Source: Tritrichomonas musculus
Taxonomy: Eukaryota > Parabasalia > Tritrichomonadida > Tritrichomonadidae
Reading direction: 5' to 3'
DNA: 64,000 nucleotides
Assembly (NCBI GenBank): GCA_039105265.1
Contig: JAPFFF010000020.1
Span: forward strand, 885,001-949,000
Part shown: one piece after another, positions 47,062 through 56,088 of the stretch
Numbering within the stretch: the first letter of the stretch is position 1
Layout: each line of letters opens with the position of its first letter
Made by a program: the position numbers and the translations under genes
Notes under the pieces: model-generated
What the model saw: only the letters and a program-made list of their open reading frames with translations
Databases searched by the model: none
Told to the model about the DNA's origin: nothing

Positions 47062-47490
47062 TCAGTAATGAATATTAGCTTGCTTAACATTAATTGGTTT
47101 ATAGTATCCAATCCTGCCTTTATTTCTTTCATCTGCTCTACCTTGTATTTCTCCTAATTTCTCAGGTTTCTTTAAGTATGGAGGAAGAATAGGAGCTTTA
47201 GGTGCTTTATCTTTCTTTAAATAATACCCTCCATCTGTAATACTAACAGGTGGTTCGTGTAATGGTTTTGTTTTATGTTGATTACTCTTTGGTGGTTTGA
47301 CTGGTTTGTTTTCCATATACTTTGTTGGTGGTCTATTAATTCTTGGGTTAAACGTAACTGCGTAAGTATTGTCATTAGAAAATATGCCAAAGTGATTAAA
47401 CTCTATTGTCTTCTCAGTCTTAGTTCCTTCATTAAACATAGCACCTTCTGCTCCAACTGTTGTTGAATTGGGATTTCGATACTTATTCAT
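47062..47490 (-). CDS. Pro/Lys-rich basic protein of unknown function (M1b copy)
   Basis: A 142-residue protein identical in sequence to the M1a copy as far as I can see. Such complete protein identity in a low-complexity gene suggests a very recent common origin or gene conversion of this part. Confidence 0.65.
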   Translation of the reverse strand: MNKYRNPNSTTVGAEGAMFNEGTKTEKTIEFNHFGIFSNDNTYAVTFNPRINRPPTKYMENKPVKPPKSNQHKTKPLHEPPVSITDGGYYLKKDKAPKAPILPPYLKKPEKLGEIQGRADERNKGRIGYYKPINVKQANIHY

Positions 47491-47537
47491 TTCTTTTTCA
47501 AAAAAATATGATATTAAAGATAGGTCGGAATTCCGAC

Positions 47538-47987
47538 TTACAGAACTAATGGTTGATGTTCACCTATAAATAGTTCAGGTGTATTTAATTCATATTTCTT
47601 ACGTAATTCCTCTATCATTGTTTTAGTCTTTTTGGATGCTAATTCTATCGAGTAATTGTAATAACTGTATTCTCCATATTCTTGTTCCTTATTTGAACCA
47701 TTAACAAAGAATTCTTGCATTTTATAATTAATTTTCCTTCTTGAGTTAGTATTCAATACTATGTGTTCTATATCATATTCCTTAATTTTGTCCGGATATA
47801 GTCTCCATACGTTCTTGTCCGCTTTAATTGATATGTAGATGACTTTAGCTAAATATTTATTTTTTGAAAGTTGAATTGGATATCGATCACAAAGAATTGC
47901 AAAATTACTTTCCTTAAAATCTTCTGGGTTATCAGCGAGGGAAATAACATTATTGATGTAATCATATACTTTATATTGGTCTTGCAT
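47538..47987 (-). CDS. conserved M1 protein of unknown function, 149 residues (M1b copy)
   Basis: The counterpart of 9204..9653. The last residues read FIGEHQPLVL against FVGLHQELVL. The palindrome GTCGGAATTCCGAC (47524..47537) directly follows the stop codon here too. Confidence 0.65.
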   Translation of the reverse strand: MQDQYKVYDYINNVISLADNPEDFKESNFAILCDRYPIQLSKNKYLAKVIYISIKADKNVWRLYPDKIKEYDIEHIVLNTNSRRKINYKMQEFFVNGSNKEQEYGEYSYYNYSIELASKKTKTMIEELRKKYELNTPELFIGEHQPLVL

Positions 47988-48024
47988 TTTGTATGGAAAT
48001 AAAAAAAATATAAATAAAATTTTT

Positions 48025-48636
48025 TTAGTCTAATCCGTATTGGTGTTTGAACGAACGTATATAGAATGTGGTTTTATTATGATTAATATCTAAAGCACTT
48101 ATACATTTCAGTCCTCCTTTAACTGTATTTATGTGCATGATTCTATAAACATCATCTGTTATTCTTTGGTAAAATATATCTTCTTCAGTCTCTTCATCAT
48201 AATAGTAATAATATTTATTTTCAGCAAATACTCTTCTTTCCTTTTTCAAATCATAGTGAGTAATAACAATTGCTTCGTCTGGTATATTGTCTATAAATTC
48301 ATATGAAACACCGTGTCTTCCTGAAGCATTTCTGTTATTTTCACTTGCAGAACACCAACGAAGGTTTGATAAATGATAATCCGTTCTATCTCTATTAAGA
48401 TGATCTATGAAAGGAAGGTTATTTGGATTAGGGAGGAACTGCTTCGCTATAATCCTATGCTTCTTAGCATGTTTTCTATTTAAATTTACACGAACATATC
48501 CAGTACTTTTATCAATATATTCTTTGACAACATATTTATTATCTTTTCGTCTAATAGTGAATGGGTATTGGTTTAGTATTTCATATTCCTGATACTCATT
48601 TAATGTAACAAAATCGATTGCTTGTTCTTCTGTCAT
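48025..48636 (-). CDS. HNH endonuclease with NUMOD4-like N-terminus (M1b)
   Basis: A 203-residue protein. The N-terminal module (residues 12-75) contains EYEILNQYPFTIRRK and GYVRVNLNRK. The HNH core FIDHLNRDRTDYHLSNLRWC is at 82-101, followed by NNRNASGRHG. The tyrosine-rich rear (YYYYDEETEEDIFYQRIT) has no known domain. It is the intact relative of the gene that M2 splits in M1a. It is also a paralogue of the 187-residue HNH gene at 5961. It lies between the 149-residue gene and the capsid gene. Confidence 0.85.
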   Translation of the reverse strand: MTEEQAIDFVTLNEYQEYEILNQYPFTIRRKDNKYVVKEYIDKSTGYVRVNLNRKHAKKHRIIAKQFLPNPNNLPFIDHLNRDRTDYHLSNLRWCSASENNRNASGRHGVSYEFIDNIPDEAIVITHYDLKKERRVFAENKYYYYYDEETEEDIFYQRITDDVYRIMHINTVKGGLKCISALDINHNKTTFYIRSFKHQYGLD

Positions 48637-48704
48637 TTTGGTATTTATGTATAGTGATAATAAAAAATAAAATTAAATTAGAAAGACGGAATTATTTTTG
48701 TTGT

Positions 48705-50279
48705 TTATTCCCTTGAGGTCAAATCATAATTGCCAAGGCGAACTAAAGGTGGCATGCCATTCGGTTGAACTAAGATAGATATAGAAGAATCAAATAAGAG
48801 GCATATTAAAGGTGGTGTTTGAACATCTTTTGCATATGTACTTTCACCTGTTTCTTGTGTTACAATTATTTCAAAATTAATAGGTGATAAAGAGGTTAAT
48901 CCCTGTTGATATGTATTATCAGTTTCAGTTGGGAGAGCAATAAAGAAACTTGTTCGGTCATCAGGATAATTTCCAATAGAGCGTGCGTATGTATGGTCAT
49001 TGGTTAATGATGCAACAACTTCTTTATTAAATCCACTCTGTCCTCCATTCATGTTCATTGCGTTCTGACAATATTCAAGGAACTCTGGGTATTCAACAGT
49101 GGTACCGAAAGCTTTAGCAGGAATGTTACCATAACCTCCACAGTTTAATTGGAATGATTTAAATTGTGGATTCTTAAATACTGTGTGATGGGTATGCTTT
49201 TCTGGAAATAGACAAAATATGGAATCAACAAAACGTGGGGTAATGGTACAAGTGGTTTTGCAATTTGGGTTCTTTAATGGAGTAGTAGTAGTATAGACAG
49301 AAAGTGTTTGAGTAGGAAATGTTAGTGGATGGGTTGGGTCAGCATATCTTTGTACTAGACTAGAATAAATATTATCTTCTATACCAAAGCATGGTATAAT
49401 AGATGAACACTCAGTAATCTCATATTTAGTGACTTGAAATGTTCTGTCTTTTGCTGTTAGTACTTTATCAGTTAACTTTGTATACATAATAATTGGTTCT
49501 TTAATGGGTGTAAATTCATTTGTGATGATTGGTAATGTGTAAGTTGAATTAACGACATTATTATGTTCGAACGCTTTTCCTGGACCCATAGGGCAGCATA
49601 CCATACCTTCACACGAGAAATATAATCGGAGTTCTATTTTACCTGCGAATGCTGGAAGGTATTTAATATTTGATAATGGCAAGAATCTTCTTAAATCAAT
49701 CTTTAGGTGAATTTTATATGTTTTGTCTTTCCATCCTTCGGCCCAATCAACAATAAATCCTGTTCTGCTGCCTGAATTACCATTCCATATATCTTTATGC
49801 CTAGCCTTTGAATATACATCTGCTCTCTTTGTTGTTTCATTCGCACAACATGCAGTTAGAAATGATTCTTCACAACCAAAGTTCTGGGTATAAATAGTGA
49901 TACCATTTGCTACTATTTCATATTTCTCAACAGCATCTCTAGCATCCTTGAAACCAAACCATACTCTGTTGAATTGATATTCACCATCAATTGTTGCGTT
50001 AACTTCTTGTCCTGCCATTTCTTTAATCTTTACCTCCATATCTGCTCTAATAAATCCATTATATATGTCTGCTGTATTGTTTGTGTTAGGTGATATAATT
50101 GCACTTGTATATGAGCCTTGAGGTATTGGAGGCGATGGAGAATATGATGTTTGAGGACTAATTGTGTATTGCTTGTTGGTATCAGACAAGGCTATACAAT
50201 TATCAACAATATCAAAATAGCTAGCAATTTGGGTACATGTTTCAGCTGACGTCCTTAGTTCAATTTCTGGATTTAACAT
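48705..50279 (-). CDS. major capsid protein, double jelly-roll type (M1b)
   Basis: A 524-residue protein from ATG 50279 (MLNPEIELRTSAETC). Features matching Maverick hexon-like capsid proteins are FNRVWFGFKDARDAVEKYEI near 105-125, NFGCEESFLTACCANET after it, IHLKIDLRRFLPLSNIKYLP near 190-210, and the end PNGMPPLVRLGNYDL. It forms the icosahedral shell; that is family knowledge. Comparison with 58973..60595 shows near-identical blocks alternating with divergent loops (about residues 80-95 and 235-285), as expected for exposed capsid loops or recombination. Confidence 0.82.
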   Translation of the reverse strand: MLNPEIELRTSAETCTQIASYFDIVDNCIALSDTNKQYTISPQTSYSPSPPIPQGSYTSAIISPNTNNTADIYNGFIRADMEVKIKEMAGQEVNATIDGEYQFNRVWFGFKDARDAVEKYEIVANGITIYTQNFGCEESFLTACCANETTKRADVYSKARHKDIWNGNSGSRTGFIVDWAEGWKDKTYKIHLKIDLRRFLPLSNIKYLPAFAGKIELRLYFSCEGMVCCPMGPGKAFEHNNVVNSTYTLPIITNEFTPIKEPIIMYTKLTDKVLTAKDRTFQVTKYEITECSSIIPCFGIEDNIYSSLVQRYADPTHPLTFPTQTLSVYTTTTPLKNPNCKTTCTITPRFVDSIFCLFPEKHTHHTVFKNPQFKSFQLNCGGYGNIPAKAFGTTVEYPEFLEYCQNAMNMNGGQSGFNKEVVASLTNDHTYARSIGNYPDDRTSFFIALPTETDNTYQQGLTSLSPINFEIIVTQETGESTYAKDVQTPPLICLLFDSSISILVQPNGMPPLVRLGNYDLTSRE

Positions 50280-50310
50280 ATTTTCTTTTGAGAAAAATAA
50301 TAAAAGCAAA

Positions 50311-50859
50311 TTAAATCATATCAGAGAAAATATTATTTCGCCTTCTACGAATTGGTTGAGGTATTGGTTCGTCTTCTTCTATTTCATTTGGTTCTTGGAC
50401 TTCTTGGCTCAAGGCGTTTATATATTGTGGCTGAGTAAACTGTGGATAATATGGTTTTCTCATTTGTTTTTGTATTACATCTTTTATCATTTTCTTCTGT
50501 TCTTTCTTTGCCTTTTCGTTTTTAAACTCTTCACCCAATAGCTTTAATTGGTTTAGTATTTCTATATTTATTGTTGGATCATATACTTGTTTTGGTTTAT
50601 ATATTTTTGGTTGTTCTTCATTAATTATGGTTTTGGGTTCTTCTATTATATTATTTTCTTCAATTATTGGCTTTTCCTCACGTGGGTCGGAATTCTGACC
50701 AACAGCTTTTTCTTCAATCGCCAATGGTTCTTTACGTGGGCGAACAATATACTTACCCTCTTTTTTGCACGGAAATACTTCATATTCTGGATCCTCTCGT
50801 CCATTCAGCCACTTTTGTATTACCTGCAATCTTTTACTTTGTGGTACTCTTTTGCTCAT
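50311..50859 (-). CDS. Lys/Glu/Pro-rich protein of unknown function, 182 residues (M1b copy)
   Basis: It has a basic N-terminus (SKRVPQSKRLQVIQKWLNG, then FPCKKEGKYIVRPRKEP), an acidic and variable middle (IIEENNIIEEPKTI) and a C-terminus ending PIRRRRNNIFSDMI. It sits between the capsid gene and the protein VI-like gene, so an internal virion or DNA-bound role is plausible. No family is recognised. Confidence 0.6.
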   Translation of the reverse strand: MSKRVPQSKRLQVIQKWLNGREDPEYEVFPCKKEGKYIVRPRKEPLAIEEKAVGQNSDPREEKPIIEENNIIEEPKTIINEEQPKIYKPKQVYDPTINIEILNQLKLLGEEFKNEKAKKEQKKMIKDVIQKQMRKPYYPQFTQPQYINALSQEVQEPNEIEEDEPIPQPIRRRRNNIFSDMI

Positions 50860-50896
50860 TTAAATTGATAAAAAATGTTTATATTTGCACGAGTTT

Positions 50897-51409
50897 TCAT
50901 TTCTTTGTTTTTCTTGATTTCTTTCTCTTTCTTTTATTCAATTTCGCTTCGTCCACATAGCTCGGACTTCTGTTCTGATATATTTTATAAGCAGCTGGCT
51001 TCCTTGAATAATGAATTCTAGGAAAATCTGCATACATTACATTACTACCTAACGGATTAGGTTGTCTTTCTGCTATATTCTTTTCTAATGCTGCTTTTAC
51101 TTCTCCTTCTCTTATTCCACTTGCTATTGTTGTCAATCCTTTACCTATACCTATTGCTGCTGGGTTACCTGTTATTGTTCCAAAAGCTTGTGTTGCTCCT
51201 CCTATAGTATTTAATATTGGTGCCTTATTTTTCCAAGCCCATTTACCAGCTTTACCAACTGCACTATCGCCAATGAATTTACTTACTTTCCCAAAACCAG
51301 ATTTTACAGAATTCCATGCATTATTTATAAATTTCCCAAAAGTACTACCACCAGAATCTGATGTAGTAGATTGAATATATTTTCCAGAATCTATTGTTCC
51401 TGAAGGCAT
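50897..51409 (-). CDS. glycine-rich protein VI-like internal virion protein (M1b copy)
   Basis: A 170-residue protein. The middle (residues 22-95) is glycine/alanine-rich with amphipathic and weakly hydrophobic stretches (FGKFINNAWNSVKSGFGK, GGATQAFGTITGNPAAIG). The tail is basic (KLNKRKRKKSRKTKK). This layout is like membrane-lytic internal capsid proteins of adenoviruses and virophages. The position next to the packaging ATPase supports a virion role. Homology is not shown. Confidence 0.55.
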   Translation of the reverse strand: MPSGTIDSGKYIQSTTSDSGGSTFGKFINNAWNSVKSGFGKVSKFIGDSAVGKAGKWAWKNKAPILNTIGGATQAFGTITGNPAAIGIGKGLTTIASGIREGEVKAALEKNIAERQPNPLGSNVMYADFPRIHYSRKPAAYKIYQNRSPSYVDEAKLNKRKRKKSRKTKK

Positions 51410-51433
51410 TTACTTTAAATAAAATTAATAAAG

Positions 51434-52288
51434 TCAGTCAAAGTAATACTTATTTGCGGTTATGTTCATAATAAATTTTGAATGAAGATCTCTATGCTGT
51501 AAATATTCTTTTACAGTCTTCTTGATATTAAGGTTGTTATTTGTTTGTTGAAGCAAGGACGTAAAATCTTCTTCTGAGTATCCACTATAGCATATGATAT
51601 CCGTAGCCAATCTTTTTGCATTTATGTGGACAAACCTAATTGTCTGAATAGCCATGATGCAAGTAATATTATAATGTCTTGTCTTGGTTAATAGTCTAAG
51701 GAATTCTGTATTATTATGTGTTAACAAATCGCTTCCTGCACAGTCATCCAATATTATTAGTGTGTTATATGGGTAAGAAGAGGTTTGGTATTTTACTAAC
51801 TTATTGGCTATATATACTATTCTATCATCTATTTCTTGGAGAGAGTGCTTGTTTATAAGTCTCTGCATTTCTTCATTTGTTTCCTTCATTTTTGATAATA
51901 CATGTTTAACCATTGCATAATATTTTATTTTTCTCTTTAGGTGTTTCTTTAGGTAATCCATCAATTGGGCTTCATTAAGATATACTATTGGTGTCTTTAC
52001 CTCTTTACTCATTGCCTCAGCCGTTTTATCTGCTTTTCCAGAACTTGAGCAAAATATTATTTTTTGATAGTACGGATGCTTAAATAGACGTTCAGTAATG
52101 AGTATGTGTTTCCACAACCAATAACTCTTACCTGCACCTGGTTTACCGATAAGAAAATAAATTCCATTCGTACTAAATGGATATGAAGGATGGAGAGGTT
52201 TCATCAATGCTGCCTCTATCTCTTTCTGGTTCTTCTTCATTGTCTTTTGGATTAAGGACTCTACTTCTTTCATTATTTGTTTAGACAT
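51434..52288 (-). CDS. FtsK/HerA-type genome packaging ATPase (M1b)
   Basis: A 284-residue P-loop ATPase. Walker A is GKPGAGKS at 48-55. Walker B is TLIILDDCAGSDLL near 172-185. The sensor-like segment LRLLTKTRHYNITCIMAIQT follows directly, typical of A32/FtsK-HerA packaging motors. It lies 10 bp downstream of the integrase gene. It would package element DNA into the capsid. Confidence 0.92.
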   Translation of the reverse strand: MSKQIMKEVESLIQKTMKKNQKEIEAALMKPLHPSYPFSTNGIYFLIGKPGAGKSYWLWKHILITERLFKHPYYQKIIFCSSSGKADKTAEAMSKEVKTPIVYLNEAQLMDYLKKHLKRKIKYYAMVKHVLSKMKETNEEMQRLINKHSLQEIDDRIVYIANKLVKYQTSSYPYNTLIILDDCAGSDLLTHNNTEFLRLLTKTRHYNITCIMAIQTIRFVHINAKRLATDIICYSGYSEEDFTSLLQQTNNNLNIKKTVKEYLQHRDLHSKFIMNITANKYYFD

Positions 52289-52298
52289 TTAATATTCG

Positions 52299-53384
52299 TT
52301 AAATCCACTTTTTTATTCCATTGGGTATATTTTTCTTCTTTGACCAGTAATCCACTTCAAGATTAGATAGCTTTGTTGGCGCACCTTCTCTGAGATTGCG
52401 AGCCGGTATGATGTCTTCTGTTCCTTCGCTGTATTTAATTTTATATTTGTTCTTTGTTGTATCATAAGAAATAATCTTCTCCACAATACCTCTCTTGCCT
52501 CCCTTAAGTGTTTTGGCGATATTTTTGTTTTGTGTCTTGATTAACCTATAACCAGGGAGTTTGTCTATTGACTCATCTTTGGACTTAATTATAAATTGGT
52601 TCCCAGCCTTTGAATCAACTATATATGCTTCCTTGCTTACCTTGTTCCTGCGCTTCGAAAATGGCTCCTTGGCTTGAATAATTCTAACTTTATCATTTGG
52701 TTTAAAGTCATATGGATTGTTTTGAGACTTGGTTTTTACATATTCTTTTTCATCTTTCTCTGTCATCTCGTTTGGTATCTTATAGTCCAATGACTTGTGG
52801 GGAGAATTGTTGTATGAATCTATTAAACTATCCATCTCTTTCTCATTGATGAACCTGTTCTCGCCTACCATGTCTCTAATCGTTCTCATAAACCTATTTA
52901 TGATACCTAGTACATTATGATTATTATCCTCGGTAGTAGTGTAAACAATATTTTTGGTCTTCATCAACTGTAATACATCATTGGACAAGTAAGCAGCATC
53001 CTGGTCTGATGTTATCGAATAGACATCTGGCTCGTCCTCAAAAAATTTATTTAATGCTCTAGCTACTTCTTTAGCACCTTTCCCTCTCATCGCATAACAA
53101 TATGCTTTTCTTGTGTTAATATTAATTAGCATCAAATAATTTAATCCATCCTTTGTCTTATCATTGATGAATGTGTCCATTTGATATCCCCCAGAGTGTT
53201 TAGAATAGATATTCATAAACTTTGCCTTTGGTACCTTTACATCATGTACTATCTTCCTTAAATAATCTAATGCGGCTTCTTCTGTGAATCCATATCGTTT
53301 TGCGAGTGGAACAAATTTAGAGGCAGATCTCCAAGGAAAAAAAGAATGAAGCTCATTAATTGTCTTAAAATGCTTTTTGTTCAT
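52299..53384 (-). CDS. retrovirus-type integrase (M1b)
   Basis: A 361-residue protein. It has a short N-terminal helical domain and an RNase H-fold core: YQMDTFINDKTKDGLNYLML near 67, SITSDQDAAYLSND near 117 and VLGIINRFMRTIRDM near 156. An SH3-like segment (KPNDKVRIIQAKEPFSKRR near 243) and a chromo-like C-terminus (EKIISYDTTKNKYKIKYSEG) follow. It inserts the element with 5-bp target duplications, which the flanks of M1b show directly. Confidence 0.93.
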   Translation of the reverse strand: MNKKHFKTINELHSFFPWRSASKFVPLAKRYGFTEEAALDYLRKIVHDVKVPKAKFMNIYSKHSGGYQMDTFINDKTKDGLNYLMLININTRKAYCYAMRGKGAKEVARALNKFFEDEPDVYSITSDQDAAYLSNDVLQLMKTKNIVYTTTEDNNHNVLGIINRFMRTIRDMVGENRFINEKEMDSLIDSYNNSPHKSLDYKIPNEMTEKDEKEYVKTKSQNNPYDFKPNDKVRIIQAKEPFSKRRNKVSKEAYIVDSKAGNQFIIKSKDESIDKLPGYRLIKTQNKNIAKTLKGGKRGIVEKIISYDTTKNKYKIKYSEGTEDIIPARNLREGAPTKLSNLEVDYWSKKKNIPNGIKKWI

Positions 53385-53395
53385 TTAAATTAGTC

Positions 53396-54724
53396 TTAAA
53401 TGTAAAGCATCTTCTTAAATGGTAATAATTGCATTTCAATGACAAATGATTCATTGTTTGGTACCAGAACAGGAATATTATTATGACGCCCTGAATATAA
53501 TTCTATCCAAAATCTTTGATCAGTTGAGTTTAGCTTGAAGTACTTGATAGGACTGAAGTCTATTTGACTATTACCTAAATAATATTTATTTGATTGCTCA
53601 GCTATTGATGAATATACTTTACATGAATGTCTATCCCAAACATTTTTAAAATCAAATCTTCTGCACCATTTATCATTAAATTTATATGGATTATTTTGAT
53701 ATGGTTTATCTCCTATATTAAATAAATCATCAAAATCAGTATTCTTATAGTTAGAATCTGTTCTATCACTTGCTCTAAAATTAATCTTGAAATCAACATA
53801 GTATAGACCTAATTCGACAAAATCATTTTCCCCTGGTATTGGTTTTGGTGTAGGTGTTGGTGTTGGTGTAGGTGTTGGTGTAGGTGTTGGAAAATCGGTT
53901 ATCTCTGGTGCCATATATATAAATGATGGTTTGGAATTTGTATTTTTTTCTAAGTTATGTGGTGAAAAAATGGTTTCAATAAATGCTTTCTTATCATAAT
54001 CATAATATCCATCCATTTGAAAATCGCTTCGGCTTCTATCAATCTTATCTTGGTGAAAGAGCGGAATAATATTTTCTTTATGCTCTTTAAACCAATTATC
54101 GATTTTTGTTTGATATTCTTGATACTTTTCTCGGGCATTAAATAGAAATGTTAACACATCTTTCACATAATAATAACGTCCAAATAATGGATTGATATAT
54201 TCCTTTCTTATATTTATATATTGTTTCAATATTTCTTTCCAAGAATCAGCTGTTACTTCACAATCTTTTAAGAATGCTTCATTATATGTATTAAATACTT
54301 CATCTAATTGTTTATTTATATCTTCAAATATTTTTCTCATATCATTATCAGTCGATAACCAAGATATAACATGGATTGTTAATTCTATTTTTGATTTTTT
54401 TGGTAATTTGTCATATATTTCGTCATTATTTATTTCTTCATCTTTATCCTTTGTCTTTTCTTCCTCTGCCTTTAGTTCATCAAAGTCCTTCCTCAAATAT
54501 TTTCGAATGCTAAAATCAAATTCTAATTTTCTTCTTCGAGCCATTAAATAAATACTTCTTACGCCTACAATTGATTCCCCTCTATTCGAAGTACACCATT
54601 CTTGAGGAAAATTAAAGTAATATCGATTAGGTTTGCTTGGGTCTTGTTCTCCATCTTCTAAAAAGTAAGCATATTCAATTGGAATAGGTGTTTGTTCTTC
54701 TGCGGGATTAAGTGTTGGATACAT
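53396..54724 (-). CDS. penton-like minor capsid protein with Thr-Pro repeat (M1b)
   Basis: A 442-residue protein from ATG 54724 (MYPTLNPAEEQTPIP). It has a beta-rich start (YYFNFPQEWC) and a charged helical middle. A (TP) repeat of about ten units near 285-305 forms a stiff linker. The C-terminal domain of about 130 residues is beta-rich and ends NNESFVIEMQLLPFKKMLYI. Its place beside integrase and ATPase and its virion-like fold suggest the penton/minor capsid protein. That assignment is inferred, since I cannot test the fold. Confidence 0.5.
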   Translation of the reverse strand: MYPTLNPAEEQTPIPIEYAYFLEDGEQDPSKPNRYYFNFPQEWCTSNRGESIVGVRSIYLMARRRKLEFDFSIRKYLRKDFDELKAEEEKTKDKDEEINNDEIYDKLPKKSKIELTIHVISWLSTDNDMRKIFEDINKQLDEVFNTYNEAFLKDCEVTADSWKEILKQYINIRKEYINPLFGRYYYVKDVLTFLFNAREKYQEYQTKIDNWFKEHKENIIPLFHQDKIDRSRSDFQMDGYYDYDKKAFIETIFSPHNLEKNTNSKPSFIYMAPEITDFPTPTPTPTPTPTPTPKPIPGENDFVELGLYYVDFKINFRASDRTDSNYKNTDFDDLFNIGDKPYQNNPYKFNDKWCRRFDFKNVWDRHSCKVYSSIAEQSNKYYLGNSQIDFSPIKYFKLNSTDQRFWIELYSGRHNNIPVLVPNNESFVIEMQLLPFKKMLYI

Positions 54725-55010
54725 TTTTATAAAAATATTAAAATATAAAAACAAAAGTGCAAAAACCAACCCTGAGAGGCCTTTTTCTGAATTACTTATA
54801 AAAGAGATCTACTCCAAATGAAATCCTTATTGAAAGGAGCCGTCCGTTAACTAGGGGAAGTTAATGGCCTCGATCAGGAAGATGGAAACTTAACTCAATA
54901 AGTTTTTTGTTTGCGGAATAATTGTTAACGAACAACTCACAACTTAGCCACAAATCCAAGTTTTCACAGATTTCACTCAAAGTCCACTCTTTCTCATAAC
55001 TCAGAAAAAA

Positions 55011-55078
55011 TGCGTTCCGGATATATGTCGAACCTAGGATGTTAGGTAGGGAGTTTAACCATTACGACACACGCATAG
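55011..55078 (-). other. tRNA-like sequence, probably degenerate
   Basis: On the minus strand it reads TGTCGTAATGGTTAAAC (A-box-like) and, 33 bases on, AGGTTCGACATAT (B-box-like). The ends TGCGT/ACGCA can pair as a partial acceptor stem. The anticodon and T stems do not close well, so it is more likely a tRNA-derived relic than a working gene. Confidence 0.35.
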
Positions 55079-55204
55079 ACAAAGATGGAAACCCGATTTT
55101 GAATAAATATAAAACCAAATAAATATTGAAATATATTATAATAACTCAAATAATATATTCAGAATTTAGTTTTAAAAATAAACCATCCAAAAATATTCTT
55201 GTAT

Positions 55205-55270
55205 GGGGTCATAGCTCAATGGAAATATTTGGTGGAAAGTTACATGGTTCGAAAAATAGAAAGTCCGACA
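55205..55270 (+). other. second tRNA-like sequence, degenerate
   Basis: It reads GGGGTCATAGCTCAATGGAA (good A-box context) and later CATGGTTCGAAAAATAG (B-box-like). The acceptor and D stems are not complementary, so it is a pseudo-tRNA or tRNA-derived fragment. Confidence 0.33.
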
Positions 55271-55815
55271 TTTTTTATAAAAATTAATTTTAATAAATTA
55301 TAACCATAACCTTGTAAAAATAATAAAAAATTTTATCTATCAATTTATTAATAAAATTTTCTTTCACAAATATTATAATTTTAAAGGAAAAAATTTTATT
55401 TCTCAAATTTGGATGAAAATTTTGGAAATTCAGTAATGCGCAATGTAGTGCAATGAAGTGCAATGTAGTGCAATATTGCGCAATACAAAAATTTAAATTC
55501 AAAAAGTGGAACAAAAATTTTGAAAAATTAATTAAAATCCATAACAAAATAATAAAAATTTAAATTCAAAAAGTGAAAAATAATATTAAAATATCTTGAT
55601 GTCTAGTTAACTTTTTAAGAATATTTTTATAAAATCTTTTCAAAATATTTGAGAGAAAAAAATATACTTCTGGCATAAAAATATTTGAGAGAAAATATTA
55701 ACTCAATTTCTACTCAATATTTCGGGGTCGTGACTATACAAGAAATACCGTATTTTCGGGTGTAGAATTCAAAAAACACCATTAGAAAGCTCAAAAACTA
55801 CTCCATACCTTGGAA

Positions 55816-56083
55816 ATAATCTTTAAATCTGATGGTGTGGTCATTTGTATAGTGTTGTATAAAAAATTAATAGAAATTTAAAAATGTGACAGTGTACTTG
55901 GCCTTGATGGATAAAGGTGGGAAGTTAGTGAAAAAAGAGGCTGTGTACTTACGATAGGTTTTTCAGTAGGTATTTGGCCGGGTAGTGAGGCCCAAGCGAG
56001 GCCCAAGTGAAGGCGTACCTGAGCTTGGTGGCGAGCAGGTTAGGATGGGATGAAGAATGAATCCCAGCCTAACGTTCACTACT
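55816..56083 (-). repeat. M1b right terminal inverted repeat
   Basis: The partner of 32430..32697, equal in length, with about one difference. It ends CGTTCACTACT next to the target copy CCGTG (56084..56088). Confidence 0.95.
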
Positions 56084-56088
56084 CCGTG

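Larger units (their letters stand above)
54725..55815. other. non-coding subterminal region of M1b with tRNA-like pieces
   Basis: No convincing gene in 1.09 kb. It holds a short array of 10-bp units (GCAATGTAGT type) at 55436..55486, long AT-rich stretches, and two tRNA-like promoter-box pairs listed separately. A tiny frame of 17 codons (55791..55844, minus strand) begins with the start codon supplied by the right inverted repeat. Confidence 0.6.
32430..56083. mobile_element. Maverick/Polinton M1b, complete element inserted in M2
   Basis: The element is 23,654 bp long. It starts AGTAGTGAACG and ends with its reverse complement, with 268-bp inverted repeats that differ at about one position. 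The target duplication is CCGTG at 32425..32429 and 56084..56088. It lies in the major capsid gene of M2, so it is the youngest layer. All recognisable genes are open along their length, and it looks whole. It carries a polymerase, integrase, packaging ATPase, capsid and penton-like gene, plus nuclease cargo. I recognised no adenain-type protease. Confidence 0.95.

Noticed and set aside
50356-50960. Plus-strand frames with long aromatic runs opposite the 182-residue gene
   Set aside because: Antisense of Lys/Glu-rich coding sequence; no membrane-protein pattern beyond that composition effect.
55290-55547. 85-codon frame on the minus strand in the M1b subterminal region
   Set aside because: Made of AT-rich low-complexity sequence and the 10-bp GCAATGTAGT repeat; no family resemblance and no neighbours in the same orientation that would support it.
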